Assembly: GCA_014960805.1 (NCBI GenBank)
Contig: CP063163.1
Location: 3,993,001 to 4,057,000, forward strand
Source of the DNA: Cytobacillus suaedae
GTDB lineage: Bacteria > Bacillota > Bacilli > Bacillales > Bacillaceae_L
Direction of reading: 5' to 3'
DNA: 64,000 nt
Shown: piece by piece, positions 1 through 8,704 of the stretch
Layout of the letters: each line of letters starts with the position of its first letter
How positions within the stretch are numbered: position 1 is the first letter of the stretch
Translations under genes and position numbers: made by a program
The notes under the pieces: model-generated
Told to the model about the DNA's origin: nothing
What the model saw: only the letters and a program-made list of their open reading frames with translations
Databases searched by the model: none

Positions 1-92
1 AAATATCGTTCTAATTTACCTAGTTTCTTCTCAACATACTCTCGTAATGCTGGAGTTACCTCAATGTTTTCACCGCGAACGTTGTAATTCAT
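1..92 (-). CDS. hpf: Ribosome hibernation promoting factor, N-terminal part (gene runs off the left edge)
   Basis: Reading the minus strand from position 92 gives MNYNVRGENIEVTPALREYV and onward, the typical first residues of long-form HPF (YvyD) of Bacillaceae, which dimerises ribosomes in stationary phase and stress. Only about 30 codons are in the window. An AGGAGG ribosome site lies at 102-107, nine nucleotides before the ATG. Overlapping sigma-B and sigma-H promoters about 130 nt upstream match the known dual control of B. subtilis yvyD. Its position next to the fliT-fliS-fliD genes is also as in B. subtilis. Confidence 0.93.
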   Translation of the reverse strand, partial: MNYNVRGENIEVTPALREYVEKKLGKLERY

Positions 93-219
93 ACATGAAC
101 TCCTCCTTTAAAATCGACCAGAATGTCTAGTCATTAGGGATTACTGGCACCTACTTGAAGCGCCTAGCCTTCGACATAACTAGAGTTAATAAGTTATTTC
201 TTGTGGCTATATTACTACA

Positions 220-253
220 ATTCTACATTACCCTCTCCTATTCCTGCTTAAAC
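220..253 (-). promoter_or_regulatory. Overlapping sigma-B and sigma-H promoters of hpf
   Basis: On the minus strand, GTTTAA (253-248) and GGGTAA (233-228) are 14 nt apart, a near-consensus sigma-B promoter. Interleaved with it, GCAGGAATA (247-239), 12 nt, then GTAGAAT (226-220) fully match the sigma-H consensus RnAGGAwWW-N12-RnnGAAT. B. subtilis yvyD is known to be under both factors, so the match supports the hpf call. Confidence 0.8.
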
Positions 254-479
254 CTAAAAATATTTTGTGAATGTTTTGTGAATTCAAATAATTTTAAGTA
301 TAAGAGTATATGTCTTGAATTCACCGGTTATGACAGGTGTGAGGAATGTATCTATATCTCATTGGATAAGCTAAGGGGTTTAGTAGAAATGTACTACTCT
401 CCCTACCTTTATTTTACCCTATATTAACGGTGGTAAAACATGGTGGGTGTGACAGAATTGTTAATAAATATAATGATTT

Positions 480-566
480 TTCGACAACTTTTTCTATGAT
501 GTCGAATCTGTATTGATTTAAAAATTCAGATAAATATTGTCGAATATAGTTAGAATTTGTTAAAAT
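480..566 (+). promoter_or_regulatory. Three Spo0A boxes and a sigma-A-like promoter upstream of the HD-GYP gene
   Basis: The 0A box TGTCGAA occurs exactly at 500-506 and 538-544, and its complement TTCGACA at 480-486, all within 65 bp. A plausible promoter TTGTCG (537-542), 18 nt, TAAAAT (561-566) has its -35 overlapping the third box, the usual layout of Spo0A-activated sigma-A promoters. The boxes are read directly; regulation by Spo0A is inferred. Confidence 0.6.
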
Positions 567-635
567 TAGAATAGAATGGTTTGAACGTAAAAATAACTGC
601 AAGAAACTGACATTAGAAAGATAAGGAGAGCCCTT

Positions 636-1700
636 ATGAAAACAAAAAGTATGCAGGTTTCGTTTGATTTAGTTGGCGAAACACTCTCAGATGACATCTA
701 TTCCGACCATGGGATCTTATTATTAAAAAAAGGAACCATTTTAAACGAGACCCACATATTACAGCTTAGAAACTACCAAAATCGAGTGTTCATCAACGTA
801 GAAGAGGAAGAAAGCTTAGAAACAATTCCTCTACAAAGCTTCCAAGAATTATATAGTGAAAACCTAAAAAAGATAAAAACAATTTTTAACGACCATCATC
901 CAGACACATTACCACCTATCAAACAAATTATTGAAGACTTCATGCCTTTGTTTGAAAAATCAATTGACAACACAAAATTTATTAATCAAATTAACAAGAG
1001 CATGAGCTTCGATGAATATACATACCGTCATTGTTTAAACGTAGGAATTATATCAGCAACCATTGGCAAACTTTTGGGCCTTAAGAAAAAGGAATTAGTA
1101 AAGTTGGGTCAAATGGGCTTGCTTCATGATATTGGAAAAATGACCATCCCTCCTACTCTATTAAACAAACCTGATAAACTAACAGAGACTGAATGGGCAC
1201 AAGTTTCACTTCATACCATCAAGGGTTATGAGATTCTTAAAAAAGTAACAAATGTAGATCTAAATGTGATTGTTGCAGCTTTACTACATCATGAACGACT
1301 TGATGGATCAGGATATCCAAACAAGCTGAAGCAAAAGGATATCCCATTCCTCGTTCAAATCGTGTCAATAGCTGATACCTTTGATGCTATTTGCTCTGAA
1401 CGAAGCTACCAACCCAAGAAAAGTGTTTTTGCCGCAATCAATGAACTGATGAAGGAAGCTAACAGTAATAAGCTTAATCCTGCGATTGTTGTTCCCTTTG
1501 TAAAATATCTCATGAGGCAATATATTCGTGAGGAAGTTTTATTAAGTAATGGAGAGATAGCTGAGATTGTATTTATTCATGATAATGAGCCTCATCAGCC
1601 TTTAGTAAGGGTTGGTGAAGAGTATATGGATTTGAGAAAAGTTAGTAAGATTGATATTGTGGAATTTGGCAATAGGGTAGAAGTTATGGAAGCCCCCTGA
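636..1700 (+). CDS. HD-GYP domain protein, probable cyclic-di-nucleotide phosphodiesterase
   Basis: 354 residues. After an N-terminal region of about 110 residues without a clear family comes an HD-GYP domain: RHCLNVG around residue 131, the HD pair in LLHDIGK (H164, D165), HHERLDGSGYP with the GYP triad at 226-228, and IVSIADTFDAI at 242-252. The metal ligands and GYP signature are intact, so it probably hydrolyses cyclic di-GMP (family knowledge). No membrane segment or signal peptide is evident. AAGGAG at 620-625 supports the start. It is monocistronic and closed by a terminator that overlaps its stop codon. The Spo0A boxes upstream suggest a transition-state role in switching between motility and sessile life. 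Confidence 0.88.
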   Translation: MKTKSMQVSFDLVGETLSDDIYSDHGILLLKKGTILNETHILQLRNYQNRVFINVEEEESLETIPLQSFQELYSENLKKIKTIFNDHHPDTLPPIKQIIEDFMPLFEKSIDNTKFINQINKSMSFDEYTYRHCLNVGIISATIGKLLGLKKKELVKLGQMGLLHDIGKMTIPPTLLNKPDKLTETEWAQVSLHTIKGYEILKKVTNVDLNVIVAALLHHERLDGSGYPNKLKQKDIPFLVQIVSIADTFDAICSERSYQPKKSVFAAINELMKEANSNKLNPAIVVPFVKYLMRQYIREEVLLSNGEIAEIVFIHDNEPHQPLVRVGEEYMDLRKVSKIDIVEFGNRVEVMEAP

Positions 1701-1720
1701 GATAAACGGGGCTTCTTTTT
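1689..1720 (+). terminator. Terminator of the HD-GYP gene
   Basis: GAAGCCCC (1689-1696) pairs with GGGGCTTC (1708-1715) and is followed by T5. The stem includes the last codons and stop of the gene. Confidence 0.85.
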
Positions 1721-1758
1721 GTTTAATTAAATCAGTGAATAATATCCCATAAAATAAA

Positions 1759-1783
1759 AAGCTCCCAAGTGAAGTGGGAGCTT
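1759..1783 (-). terminator. Terminator of the flaG-fliD-fliS-fliT operon
   Basis: AAGCTCCCA (1759-1767) pairs with TGGGAGCTT (1775-1783). On the minus strand it is followed by a T-rich tail, directly after the last gene of the operon. Confidence 0.85.
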
Positions 1784-1787
1784 TGAT

Positions 1788-2174
1788 TTATTGACTGGTG
1801 TATTTAGATAATGGTTTTTGGATTGATAACTTCCATGCTTGATAGGCAGGAAATAAAGATTGAGTTATCACTTGTTGTTTCAAAATAGGATTTTCATAGC
1901 TCCCCTCTAGTTTTTCAACCTCTTTAATAACGGCATTAAACTGTTCAAGGTTATGAAGGATATCCTTTTCACCTGAAAACAAAGCTATAAGATTTTCATT
2001 CGTGTTCACAATCTGTGTGAAAGCCGAGAAAATATCCTCAAGCACTTGGTCACCTTGAGTACGTTCAAAGTCATCAAAACCCTCAACAACATACTCAAAA
2101 GCTTGCTCAACCGTATCAAGTAAGGCAGTATACCTCTCTACCATATCATATTGAAATACACTAAGTTGAATCAT
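1788..2174 (-). CDS. Uncharacterised small protein at the end of the fliD-fliS-fliT operon
   Basis: 128 residues, acidic and predicted mostly helical, with no signal peptide, cysteine cluster or membrane segment. It starts 8 nt after fliT and ends at the operon terminator, so it is co-transcribed with the filament-cap and chaperone genes. I recognise no family. Size and helical character would suit another flagellar export chaperone or accessory protein, but this rests on context only. Confidence 0.6.
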   Translation of the reverse strand: MIQLSVFQYDMVERYTALLDTVEQAFEYVVEGFDDFERTQGDQVLEDIFSAFTQIVNTNENLIALFSGEKDILHNLEQFNAVIKEVEKLEGSYENPILKQQVITQSLFPAYQAWKLSIQKPLSKYTSQ

Positions 2175-2182
2175 GACGTCAC

Positions 2183-2533
2183 CTATTTTCTTTTATCAAA
2201 AAACATCCCGTCTGAAGAGACCGACTCATAAGGATTCGTGTACTTATTAGTTGATGTTTTTTTCTTTTTTAGTTGGTTGATATCTAGTTGGATTTCTTGT
2301 TTTAATAGGGCTAACTTTTCATCTACTACTTTATTTAACTTAACAACCTCTGCCCCAAGCTTCTTTTCCCCGTCAGTATAAGGAGGGCTGACCTGCTCTA
2401 TTAAGCTTTGTCTAGCATCTAGTAATTCTTCTACTTTAGGTATCAACGACTCTCGGTCTTCATTAGAAACCGGCTTTTGCAAAAGGTCATAAAGTTCCTT
2501 TGTAGCGAGATATAGAGCTTTTACAGAACTCAC
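2183..2533 (-). CDS. fliT: Flagellar export chaperone FliT
   Basis: 116 residues, helical. The C-terminal KYTNPYESVSSDGMFFDKRK is typical of Bacillus FliT. FliT binds the filament-cap protein FliD in the cytoplasm and delivers it to the flagellar export apparatus. The ATG overlaps the fliS stop by one base, indicating translational coupling. The fliD-fliS-fliT order is the conserved one. Confidence 0.88.
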   Translation of the reverse strand: MSSVKALYLATKELYDLLQKPVSNEDRESLIPKVEELLDARQSLIEQVSPPYTDGEKKLGAEVVKLNKVVDEKLALLKQEIQLDINQLKKKKTSTNKYTNPYESVSSDGMFFDKRK

Positions 2534-2934
2534 TAAGCCTGTCCACCTTGTGCATGTTGCTGTTGGCGGTTAAGCTGAATAGCTTGCTTCCACGTATCAC
2601 GAAATTCAGTAACATAACCTTCTACCTCAGTTAAGATATCAAGGTCATTTTTTATATTCACTTCCATTAGCTGGCGATTGATATAATCATACATTGCCAT
2701 CAAGTTCTTAGAAACTTCTAAATCCATATTTAATGTAACCATAAGCTCACGAATAATGTTTTGAGCCTTTTGTAGGTTTGTATTTTTAAGCTCAATGTTT
2801 TTTTCTTCAATTCCTTTACGAGCTAGTTTGATAAATTTCAAACATCCATTGTATAGCATTAACGTAAGCTCTCCTGGGGAAGCAGTTGTCACTGCATTTG
2901 TTTGATAGGATGCATATGGGTTCGTTGTCGCCAT
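2533..2934 (-). CDS. fliS: Flagellin-specific export chaperone FliS
   Basis: 133 residues, beginning with NPYASYQTNAVTTASPGELT, the family signature, followed by LMLYNGCLKFIKLA. FliS binds the C-terminal helix of flagellin and prevents polymerisation in the cytoplasm; in Bacillus it also takes part in the FliW-CsrA-Hag homeostasis circuit. An AAGGAG site precedes the start. It lies 18 nt downstream of fliD. With three flagellins in this locus, it may have three clients (inference). Confidence 0.95.
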   Translation of the reverse strand: MATTNPYASYQTNAVTTASPGELTLMLYNGCLKFIKLARKGIEEKNIELKNTNLQKAQNIIRELMVTLNMDLEVSKNLMAMYDYINRQLMEVNIKNDLDILTEVEGYVTEFRDTWKQAIQLNRQQQHAQGGQA

Positions 2935-2952
2935 TGGTAGTCACTCCTTTTC

Positions 2953-4509
2953 TTACATTCCTCCGCCGAATTGCTGCATTAAAAACATCGACTGCTGATT
3001 TGATTGTTGAATAGCTTTTTCCATTGCTGTAAATTGGCGCCAGTAGCGGTCTTCTACTTGGATAAGACGATCCTCAAAACGGTTAATATCCTTATCCAAT
3101 GATGTTAGATTACGACCTAATGTGAATTGCTGGTTTGTCCAAGTTGATTTACCAGCCTTTGACTCTATATTTCTAACAGTATTAGTTATCGTTTCTTCTA
3201 TACGACGAATGATTCCTTTTGTTCCTGTTGTAGTTCCATCTGCTGCAAACAGATTATAGACAGCATCAGGGTCCTCTTGAAGTTTAGCTCGCAGTGTTTT
3301 TTCATCTATTGTTAGTTTACCTTTATCTAAATAATTTGTGGATGTTTTAATCCCTATTTCTGCAAGTTGCCTGAAACCTGTTTTAGCTGCAGTATTGGAT
3401 AAAGGAGAGTAAAAATCTAACCTTAATTGGTTCAAACCACTTGATAAAACCGAATCATTTTTTAACAAACCACTTTTAGCTTTTTCTTCCCATTGTTCGA
3501 TTTGCTTTTCGGATAATTCGTCTCTTTCCTCTTTAGTTAGTGGCTGATAACTTCGGAAGCGTTCCTCAGATAATTTTCCATTAATCTTTTCTATTACTTC
3601 GTTATACTTATTAACAAACTGAACAATTTTATCAACTGCGTTATCTGTATTGTTCGAAATGGTAACTGTTGCATTTCCATTTGTCACAGCGTTAAATGTA
3701 AAACTAATATTGTTAATAGTGTAACTGTTTGTAGGAGGTTCTACAGTTAGTCCATTATTATATGTGAACCTCGCATTGGTACCGCCTGACTCGACTTCTA
3801 CCCCAGTAGCGTCCTTCATTTGTAGGGTATTTGTAAAGAAGTTGGCTGAAGCACCTGAAAAACCAATCTCCATTCCTGTTGGATTTAGATCCCCTGTTAC
3901 TGTACGCTCCATTACAACTTTATCAGAAGTAGGATCATAGAAAGCACGAACTCCTAGAGTAGTACTACCATTAATGTCTTTTAATATATCATTTAACGAA
4001 CTATTAGCAGGATCATAGGCTTTGGTAAATGTGTTTGGACTTCCATTTTCGTTATAGGTTGTAATTGTAAACTCAATTTGTCCAGTAGCATTTGTTGAAA
4101 ATGTACTTTTTAGTTTTGCCATTTGTGTACTTAACTTTGCGTTTGGATCTATCTTTTGAGTTGGATCAAGAGAAATCCCTGACTGGCTTGCTCTAATTGC
4201 AGCAGTGGCCAAACGTTCTACATTAACAGTGTAGGACCCATTTGGTGCATCGGCATTTGCAGTTGCAGTAATCGCTGATGCGTTCGTGCTCGTTACTGAT
4301 TTGGAAGAATAAGTGTTCTCTAACCTCATATCTAAGGTCATGTTATTTAATTCGGCAAAGAGCTTATTCATATCTCGATATCCGTCACGTTGCCATTCCA
4401 GAACCTGTTTTTTCTGATTAAGTTTGTCTAGAGGCATTCTCTCAGCCTTCATTAAATCACTAACGAGTTGATCAATATCCATACCACTCGCGAGTCCACC
4501 GATTCTCAT
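2953..4509 (-). CDS. fliD: Flagellar filament cap protein FliD
   Basis: 518 residues. The N-terminal MRIGGLASGMDIDQLVSDLM and the C-terminal coiled region ending QQSNQQSMFLMQQFGGGM are the conserved FliD ends; FLG-type repeats lie in between. FliD caps the growing filament and assists flagellin insertion. Usual length for Bacillus FliD. It lies 15 nt after flaG and upstream of fliS in one operon driven by the sigma-D promoter at 4941-4968. Confidence 0.95.
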   Translation of the reverse strand: MRIGGLASGMDIDQLVSDLMKAERMPLDKLNQKKQVLEWQRDGYRDMNKLFAELNNMTLDMRLENTYSSKSVTSTNASAITATANADAPNGSYTVNVERLATAAIRASQSGISLDPTQKIDPNAKLSTQMAKLKSTFSTNATGQIEFTITTYNENGSPNTFTKAYDPANSSLNDILKDINGSTTLGVRAFYDPTSDKVVMERTVTGDLNPTGMEIGFSGASANFFTNTLQMKDATGVEVESGGTNARFTYNNGLTVEPPTNSYTINNISFTFNAVTNGNATVTISNNTDNAVDKIVQFVNKYNEVIEKINGKLSEERFRSYQPLTKEERDELSEKQIEQWEEKAKSGLLKNDSVLSSGLNQLRLDFYSPLSNTAAKTGFRQLAEIGIKTSTNYLDKGKLTIDEKTLRAKLQEDPDAVYNLFAADGTTTGTKGIIRRIEETITNTVRNIESKAGKSTWTNQQFTLGRNLTSLDKDINRFEDRLIQVEDRYWRQFTAMEKAIQQSNQQSMFLMQQFGGGM

Positions 4510-4524
4510 ATTGAGACACCGCCT

Positions 4525-4902
4525 TTATATCTTTTTGTCTACTATAAATCCTACAAATTCAGTCATAGCTGCATACATATCTAGTAATTTTTTCGATGGA
4601 ATTTCACGGACCACCTCTTTTGTCTGATCATCGACAATTGTTACATAATACTCGTTTAATTTGTCATGCAGTTCGAATTTAAGTGATGTATGCGTTGGTT
4701 GTAAAAAATCATTTAATCCGTTCACTACACCTTTTAGCTTTTCCTCTGACAACTCTACTTTAGATTCATTAGACTGGTTGGATTCATTTGGATTATCTGA
4801 GAATGCTATTTTTACATCTGTTCTAATTTGTGATTGACTTCTAAATGGGTCTTGGTTGTATGATGACATAGTTGTATTAGAAGGGACACGTTCAATTAAC
4901 AT
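4525..4902 (-). CDS. flaG: Flagellar protein FlaG (YvyC family)
   Basis: 125 residues. The variable, Ser/Asn-rich N-terminal half is followed by the FlaG domain, with LKFELHDKLNEYYVTIVDDQ, EVVREIPSKKLLDMYAAM and a short hydrophobic end. FlaG homologues influence filament length. The CDS precedes fliD, as yvyC does in B. subtilis, and has a GGAGGA ribosome site. First gene of the flaG-fliD-fliS-fliT-1788 operon. Confidence 0.88.
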   Translation of the reverse strand: MLIERVPSNTTMSSYNQDPFRSQSQIRTDVKIAFSDNPNESNQSNESKVELSEEKLKGVVNGLNDFLQPTHTSLKFELHDKLNEYYVTIVDDQTKEVVREIPSKKLLDMYAAMTEFVGFIVDKKI

Positions 4903-4940
4903 ATTTGTTCCTCCTCAACACTCATATCTGTATATTGATT

Positions 4941-4968
4941 ATATCGGTAAATCATATTCGTTTGTTTA
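4941..4968 (-). promoter_or_regulatory. Sigma-D promoter of the flaG-fliD operon
   Basis: On the minus strand TAAA (4968-4965), 16 nt, ACCGATAT (4948-4941) matches TAAA-N14-16-GCCGATAT at 11 of 12 positions, 40 nt upstream of flaG. Confidence 0.75.
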
Positions 4969-5022
4969 GGAAGCTATTTATATTTTTCCCTTATTGTTAA
5001 GATAAGAAAATTGTTCAATATA

Positions 5023-8000
5023 TTATTTAATCAATTCTAATACTTGCATATTAGATTGCTTCAAATGTGCACCCATTGCTATTTGTGCTTGTGAAAGTAT
5101 TTGCTCTTTCGCTAAGTTCATCATTTCCTTCGCCATATCAGTATCTTCTATTCTACTTAAAGAGGCGGAAGTATTCTCATGACTATTAGCTAAATTTGCA
5201 GCTATATGGTCAAGTCTGTTTTCTACCGCACCTACATTCCCAAGTTCACTTAAAACAAAATCTAATGCATGGTCAATTACTTTTAACCCTTGTTCGGCGT
5301 CTTCATAATTTCTAACACAAATAACATTGGTTCCTCTTAGCATGTTATCAAAGGATGCAAATTCTACTTTAAGAGACTGTCCAGAATTTGCACCTGTTTG
5401 ATAAGTAAAACCATTAGGTTGATATCCGATCCCTTGTCGCACCCGATAATCCACTGAAAGAGAATGACTACCTTGGGTTAAATCTAACGTTTCTTGTTTT
5501 AAAACAATACGATTATCTTGTAAAGAATACTGTTCAGCCGTTAATAGACTCCCGTTCAATGAAACCATTAAAGCAGTTGGATCAATTTCCGATTCCAATA
5601 AATCTGCACCTGCTTCATGATTACAATAGTTATGAAAATAATCATTTGGCATATGATCGTTTAACTGTATATCTAACGAGTCAAAATATTGAACATTCAG
5701 TTGGATTTGGGAAGTGTTATTTGTAATATCTGGTCTAGCTCCACCTACAATTTCAATCGTTTGGCCATTGTAAATATACCCATCACCTGAGGAGTTTTGT
5801 GCTCTTTGGATTTCTTGTCCATTCATTTCTACCTTATAAATATAGGAATTTGTTGGTACTGTCGTCTGTAAATCATTTGCAGTTACAAAGAATACACTAT
5901 AGTCTCCTGTTGAATCCACATTTTCCGGACGATAAGTACCATGTAATGATAGTTGATTATTACTAGAATTATAGGTAAAACCATTTTGCTCATTATATGG
6001 TACTTCTGTCCCCTTATAATAAACACTTATAGCCGTAGGTTCATCTGGGTTAACAAGCCCATAATCTAATGTTCTGGAATCCAAACGAATGTCATAAGAA
6101 TCATTTCCTACGCTAGTTGAGGGACTTTCATACACATAAAAAACTTGAACATCAGGATTTGAAGAGTCCTTAGCTTCAGGCCGCGCATCACCATAAATTT
6201 CAATCGTATTTGTACCACTATTATAAAAATAACCATTTGTCTTTGTTGAATCATAGTTAACCTCATTACCATCTACTTTCACTAGAAATGTTGATGGTAT
6301 GGATGGATCTGTAACCCCGTAAGTCTCAGGAGAATGATATAACGGAACTTCTACTTTTCCATCAAGTTGCTTTATGCTACTTGTCGCAGCTATCATTTGG
6401 ATCGTATATGTGTCACCTACGTTTGGACGACTAATGCCATAGAGTTCGATTGTATTTGTATTTGCATTATACTGATAGCCATTTTCAGCAGAATAAGCAA
6501 TTTCCTCAGAACCGTTTCTCAAAACTCTAATCGAATTCGGAGCTGTCTGACTTCCTAGATTATAGACTTCTGGATAATTATAAGATAATGGAATTCCATA
6601 AACATCACGTGAAGTACTTGAATACGAATTATCTGTTACATACTCAATTTTGATAGAAGGGTTACTTGGTAAATCCGGACGATAACTACCATAAAAACTA
6701 ATGCGTCCATTAGATGGGTCATAGTAGTAACCATCTACCTTGCTCTCGTCATATGGAACAGTATTATTATCAATTGATACTCGAATCGATCGGTTTGCTA
6801 GTGGATCTGAACTAGATAAATTATAAGTATCAATTGCTGTACCTAAAGACACTGAATAAGTTTGATTCCTTCCATCTGCGTCGTAATTCAGGTTTTTAAT
6901 TGTAACATTTTCGTTATATGCAGGACGTAAGTCACCATAAAATTCAATTTTTCCAGTAGATGTATTTACGTATACTCCAGTAACCGAATCATGATCTGAT
7001 GGTTGTGTTGATAAAAGTTGGTTTCTCTGGACCTCAGTGCCTCCTACAAAAATACTAAGTGAACGAGGGCCATCTTCACCATGCATATTATAAATTTCTG
7101 CATTCGTTGGAATGGAAGTTGTATAAACTTTATCTCCAACACCATCAGATGTATAAGAAAAACGATAATAATCTTGAGCATCATCAAGTGATTCCGAACC
7201 AATGATAGCATCATTAAAAAAGGTTACTGTTCTACCAGAAACAGTATAGTAGCCCTCTGTCGGTGCAACACCTATCCCATCCCAAAAGGTTAAAATTCTT
7301 GAACCAGAATCATTTACCTTCTCTATTCTGAGTGATGTATTCATAGTATTCATGTTATATAAATTTGGGCTTGACGGTAGATTTATAGTATTATTTGTGG
7401 TCGTTACATTTAATGTATCTGTAGTTGAGATCAAATCAACCGGTGAACTTACACTAAATGTATTAATATTTACATCTACCTTTTTCAAGTTTCCTTGGTT
7501 ATCAGAATACACAAAGGAGGTATTACCACTTGAATCTACCTTTGGTGAAAAACTATAACCTCCATTATTATCATTTGGATAGTTATATGAGTATGATTGA
7601 ACACTTGTCCAAGAACCGTAGACCGAGGAACGCTTTTCCAAATATAGCACAGAGTCAACATTACGCAGCCTCATTAGACCATTACTTGAAAGAGTTTGTT
7701 GACTAACAATGGAAGTTCCGCTATCTAAAGCAGGGTCTACACTTCCATCGGCCAGTAACGTATAATTTTGACTATCCCTATTTGATGTAAATATAATAGA
7801 GGACCCATCTGATGACCATCTCGGTAAATGATCCATGACTGTAGTACCAATGTAGGATTCTGGTTGACTAATCGTTGAGAGTACTGTTGGACTAAACACT
7901 CTATTTTGATTATGGGTAAGGGTAACCGGGCTTAATGTATTACTTCCGACATTATTATTTTCAACATCGACATAGTTTGTTTGGGATATCTGTGATAATT

Positions 8001-8490
8001 GGATTGTCTTAGTTGTAATACGATTTTCATATAAGTACTCACCATACTCTTTATTAGTAAGGAGTTTGGTGTTATTGAATTCAGTATGCTCAACTATTTT
8101 ATTTAGTTCTTTTTTTAATTCGTCAACCTCATTTTGAATCACTAAAGTATCTGCATTTGTATGAATCGTACCCTTTATCTCACTATTAGTTCCATTCATT
8201 GATTGGATAGTTAGTTCGCGAATTCTCTGAAGGATATCGGTCATTTCTTGCATTGCACCATCTGCAACTTGAACCATAGCACTGGCATCTTGTACATTTC
8301 GAAGTGCTTGATTGCTTCCCCTCGATAAAGCGGAAAGCTTTTGACTAATCGCTAAACCCGCTGCATCATTAGAGGCAGCCTTAATCCGTTGTCCTGTTGC
8401 TAATTTTTCAATATTTTTTTGTATATTTGTTTGTGAACGTTTCATTTGATTCGTAAATGATTTCATTAGTTGATTGCCTGGGATATACAT
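5023..8490 (-). CDS. Giant flagellin with a repeat-rich surface domain
   Basis: 1155 residues, about three to four times a normal flagellin. The first ~150 residues (NIEKLATGQRIKAASNDAAG, then LRNVQDASAMVQVADGAMQE) and the last ~90 (LANSHENTSASLSRIEDTDM, ending VLELIK) are D0/D1 flagellin ends. The middle holds a segment resembling TolB/WD-type propeller strands (PRWSSDGSSIIFTSNRD). It then has at least six copies of a module with core G[YF]xYN..T..IE.YG..RP, spaced about 246 bp (82 residues) apart between 5733 and 7260. The ends differ clearly from Hag, so it is a minor or alternative filament subunit. A sigma-D promoter lies just upstream, with a GAAGGTGAT ribosome site. The added domain would project from the filament; adhesion is an inference. 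Another possibility is a hook-associated-like subunit. Confidence 0.88.
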   Translation of the reverse strand: MYIPGNQLMKSFTNQMKRSQTNIQKNIEKLATGQRIKAASNDAAGLAISQKLSALSRGSNQALRNVQDASAMVQVADGAMQEMTDILQRIRELTIQSMNGTNSEIKGTIHTNADTLVIQNEVDELKKELNKIVEHTEFNNTKLLTNKEYGEYLYENRITTKTIQLSQISQTNYVDVENNNVGSNTLSPVTLTHNQNRVFSPTVLSTISQPESYIGTTVMDHLPRWSSDGSSIIFTSNRDSQNYTLLADGSVDPALDSGTSIVSQQTLSSNGLMRLRNVDSVLYLEKRSSVYGSWTSVQSYSYNYPNDNNGGYSFSPKVDSSGNTSFVYSDNQGNLKKVDVNINTFSVSSPVDLISTTDTLNVTTTNNTINLPSSPNLYNMNTMNTSLRIEKVNDSGSRILTFWDGIGVAPTEGYYTVSGRTVTFFNDAIIGSESLDDAQDYYRFSYTSDGVGDKVYTTSIPTNAEIYNMHGEDGPRSLSIFVGGTEVQRNQLLSTQPSDHDSVTGVYVNTSTGKIEFYGDLRPAYNENVTIKNLNYDADGRNQTYSVSLGTAIDTYNLSSSDPLANRSIRVSIDNNTVPYDESKVDGYYYDPSNGRISFYGSYRPDLPSNPSIKIEYVTDNSYSSTSRDVYGIPLSYNYPEVYNLGSQTAPNSIRVLRNGSEEIAYSAENGYQYNANTNTIELYGISRPNVGDTYTIQMIAATSSIKQLDGKVEVPLYHSPETYGVTDPSIPSTFLVKVDGNEVNYDSTKTNGYFYNSGTNTIEIYGDARPEAKDSSNPDVQVFYVYESPSTSVGNDSYDIRLDSRTLDYGLVNPDEPTAISVYYKGTEVPYNEQNGFTYNSSNNQLSLHGTYRPENVDSTGDYSVFFVTANDLQTTVPTNSYIYKVEMNGQEIQRAQNSSGDGYIYNGQTIEIVGGARPDITNNTSQIQLNVQYFDSLDIQLNDHMPNDYFHNYCNHEAGADLLESEIDPTALMVSLNGSLLTAEQYSLQDNRIVLKQETLDLTQGSHSLSVDYRVRQGIGYQPNGFTYQTGANSGQSLKVEFASFDNMLRGTNVICVRNYEDAEQGLKVIDHALDFVLSELGNVGAVENRLDHIAANLANSHENTSASLSRIEDTDMAKEMMNLAKEQILSQAQIAMGAHLKQSNMQVLELIK

Positions 8491-8570
8491 TTGATCACCT
8501 TCGTTAACTCTTGTTGTATTTTCTAAAGAAACATAAATTCTTTTAGGCTATATTATATCTCTATAATTTT

Positions 8571-8595
8571 ATATCGGAAAATTGGTTTTGTTTTA
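8571..8595 (-). promoter_or_regulatory. Sigma-D-like promoter of the giant flagellin gene
   Basis: Minus strand TAAA (8595-8592), 13 nt, TCCGATAT (8578-8571). The -10 matches GCCGATAT at 7 of 8. The spacer is one base shorter than usual unless the -35 is read as TTAA. Confidence 0.6.
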
Positions 8596-8670
8596 AAGGC
8601 TTTTTGGGAGATATTTTCAATAATAGTAAGTGAATTGGTAAATTAGTAGATTCAAAAAAACAAATAGAAA

Positions 8671-8697
8671 AAAAGCGTCCTAATATAGAACGCTTTT
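8671..8697 (-). terminator. Terminator after the protease-flagellin gene
   Basis: AAAAGCGT (8671-8678) pairs with ACGCTTTT (8690-8697) just past the stop at 8705. It separates this gene from the giant flagellin, which has its own promoter. Confidence 0.8.
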
Positions 8698-8704
8698 AAA
8701 AAGA

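Larger units (their letters stand above)
93..635. other. 543-bp intergenic region between hpf and the HD-GYP gene
   Basis: AT-rich divergent spacer. It holds the hpf promoters (220-253) and the Spo0A-box cluster (480-544). Two open frames exist here (155-427 plus, 414-602 minus), but neither has a ribosome site or a recognisable protein, and the first runs across the hpf promoters. No RNA gene was recognised in the roughly 130-nt hpf leader. Confidence 0.6.

Noticed and set aside
155-427. 90-residue plus-strand frame upstream of the HD-GYP gene
   Set aside because: No ribosome site, and it covers the hpf promoters in antisense.
414-602. 62-residue minus-strand frame
   Set aside because: Overlaps the Spo0A-box cluster; no ribosome site.
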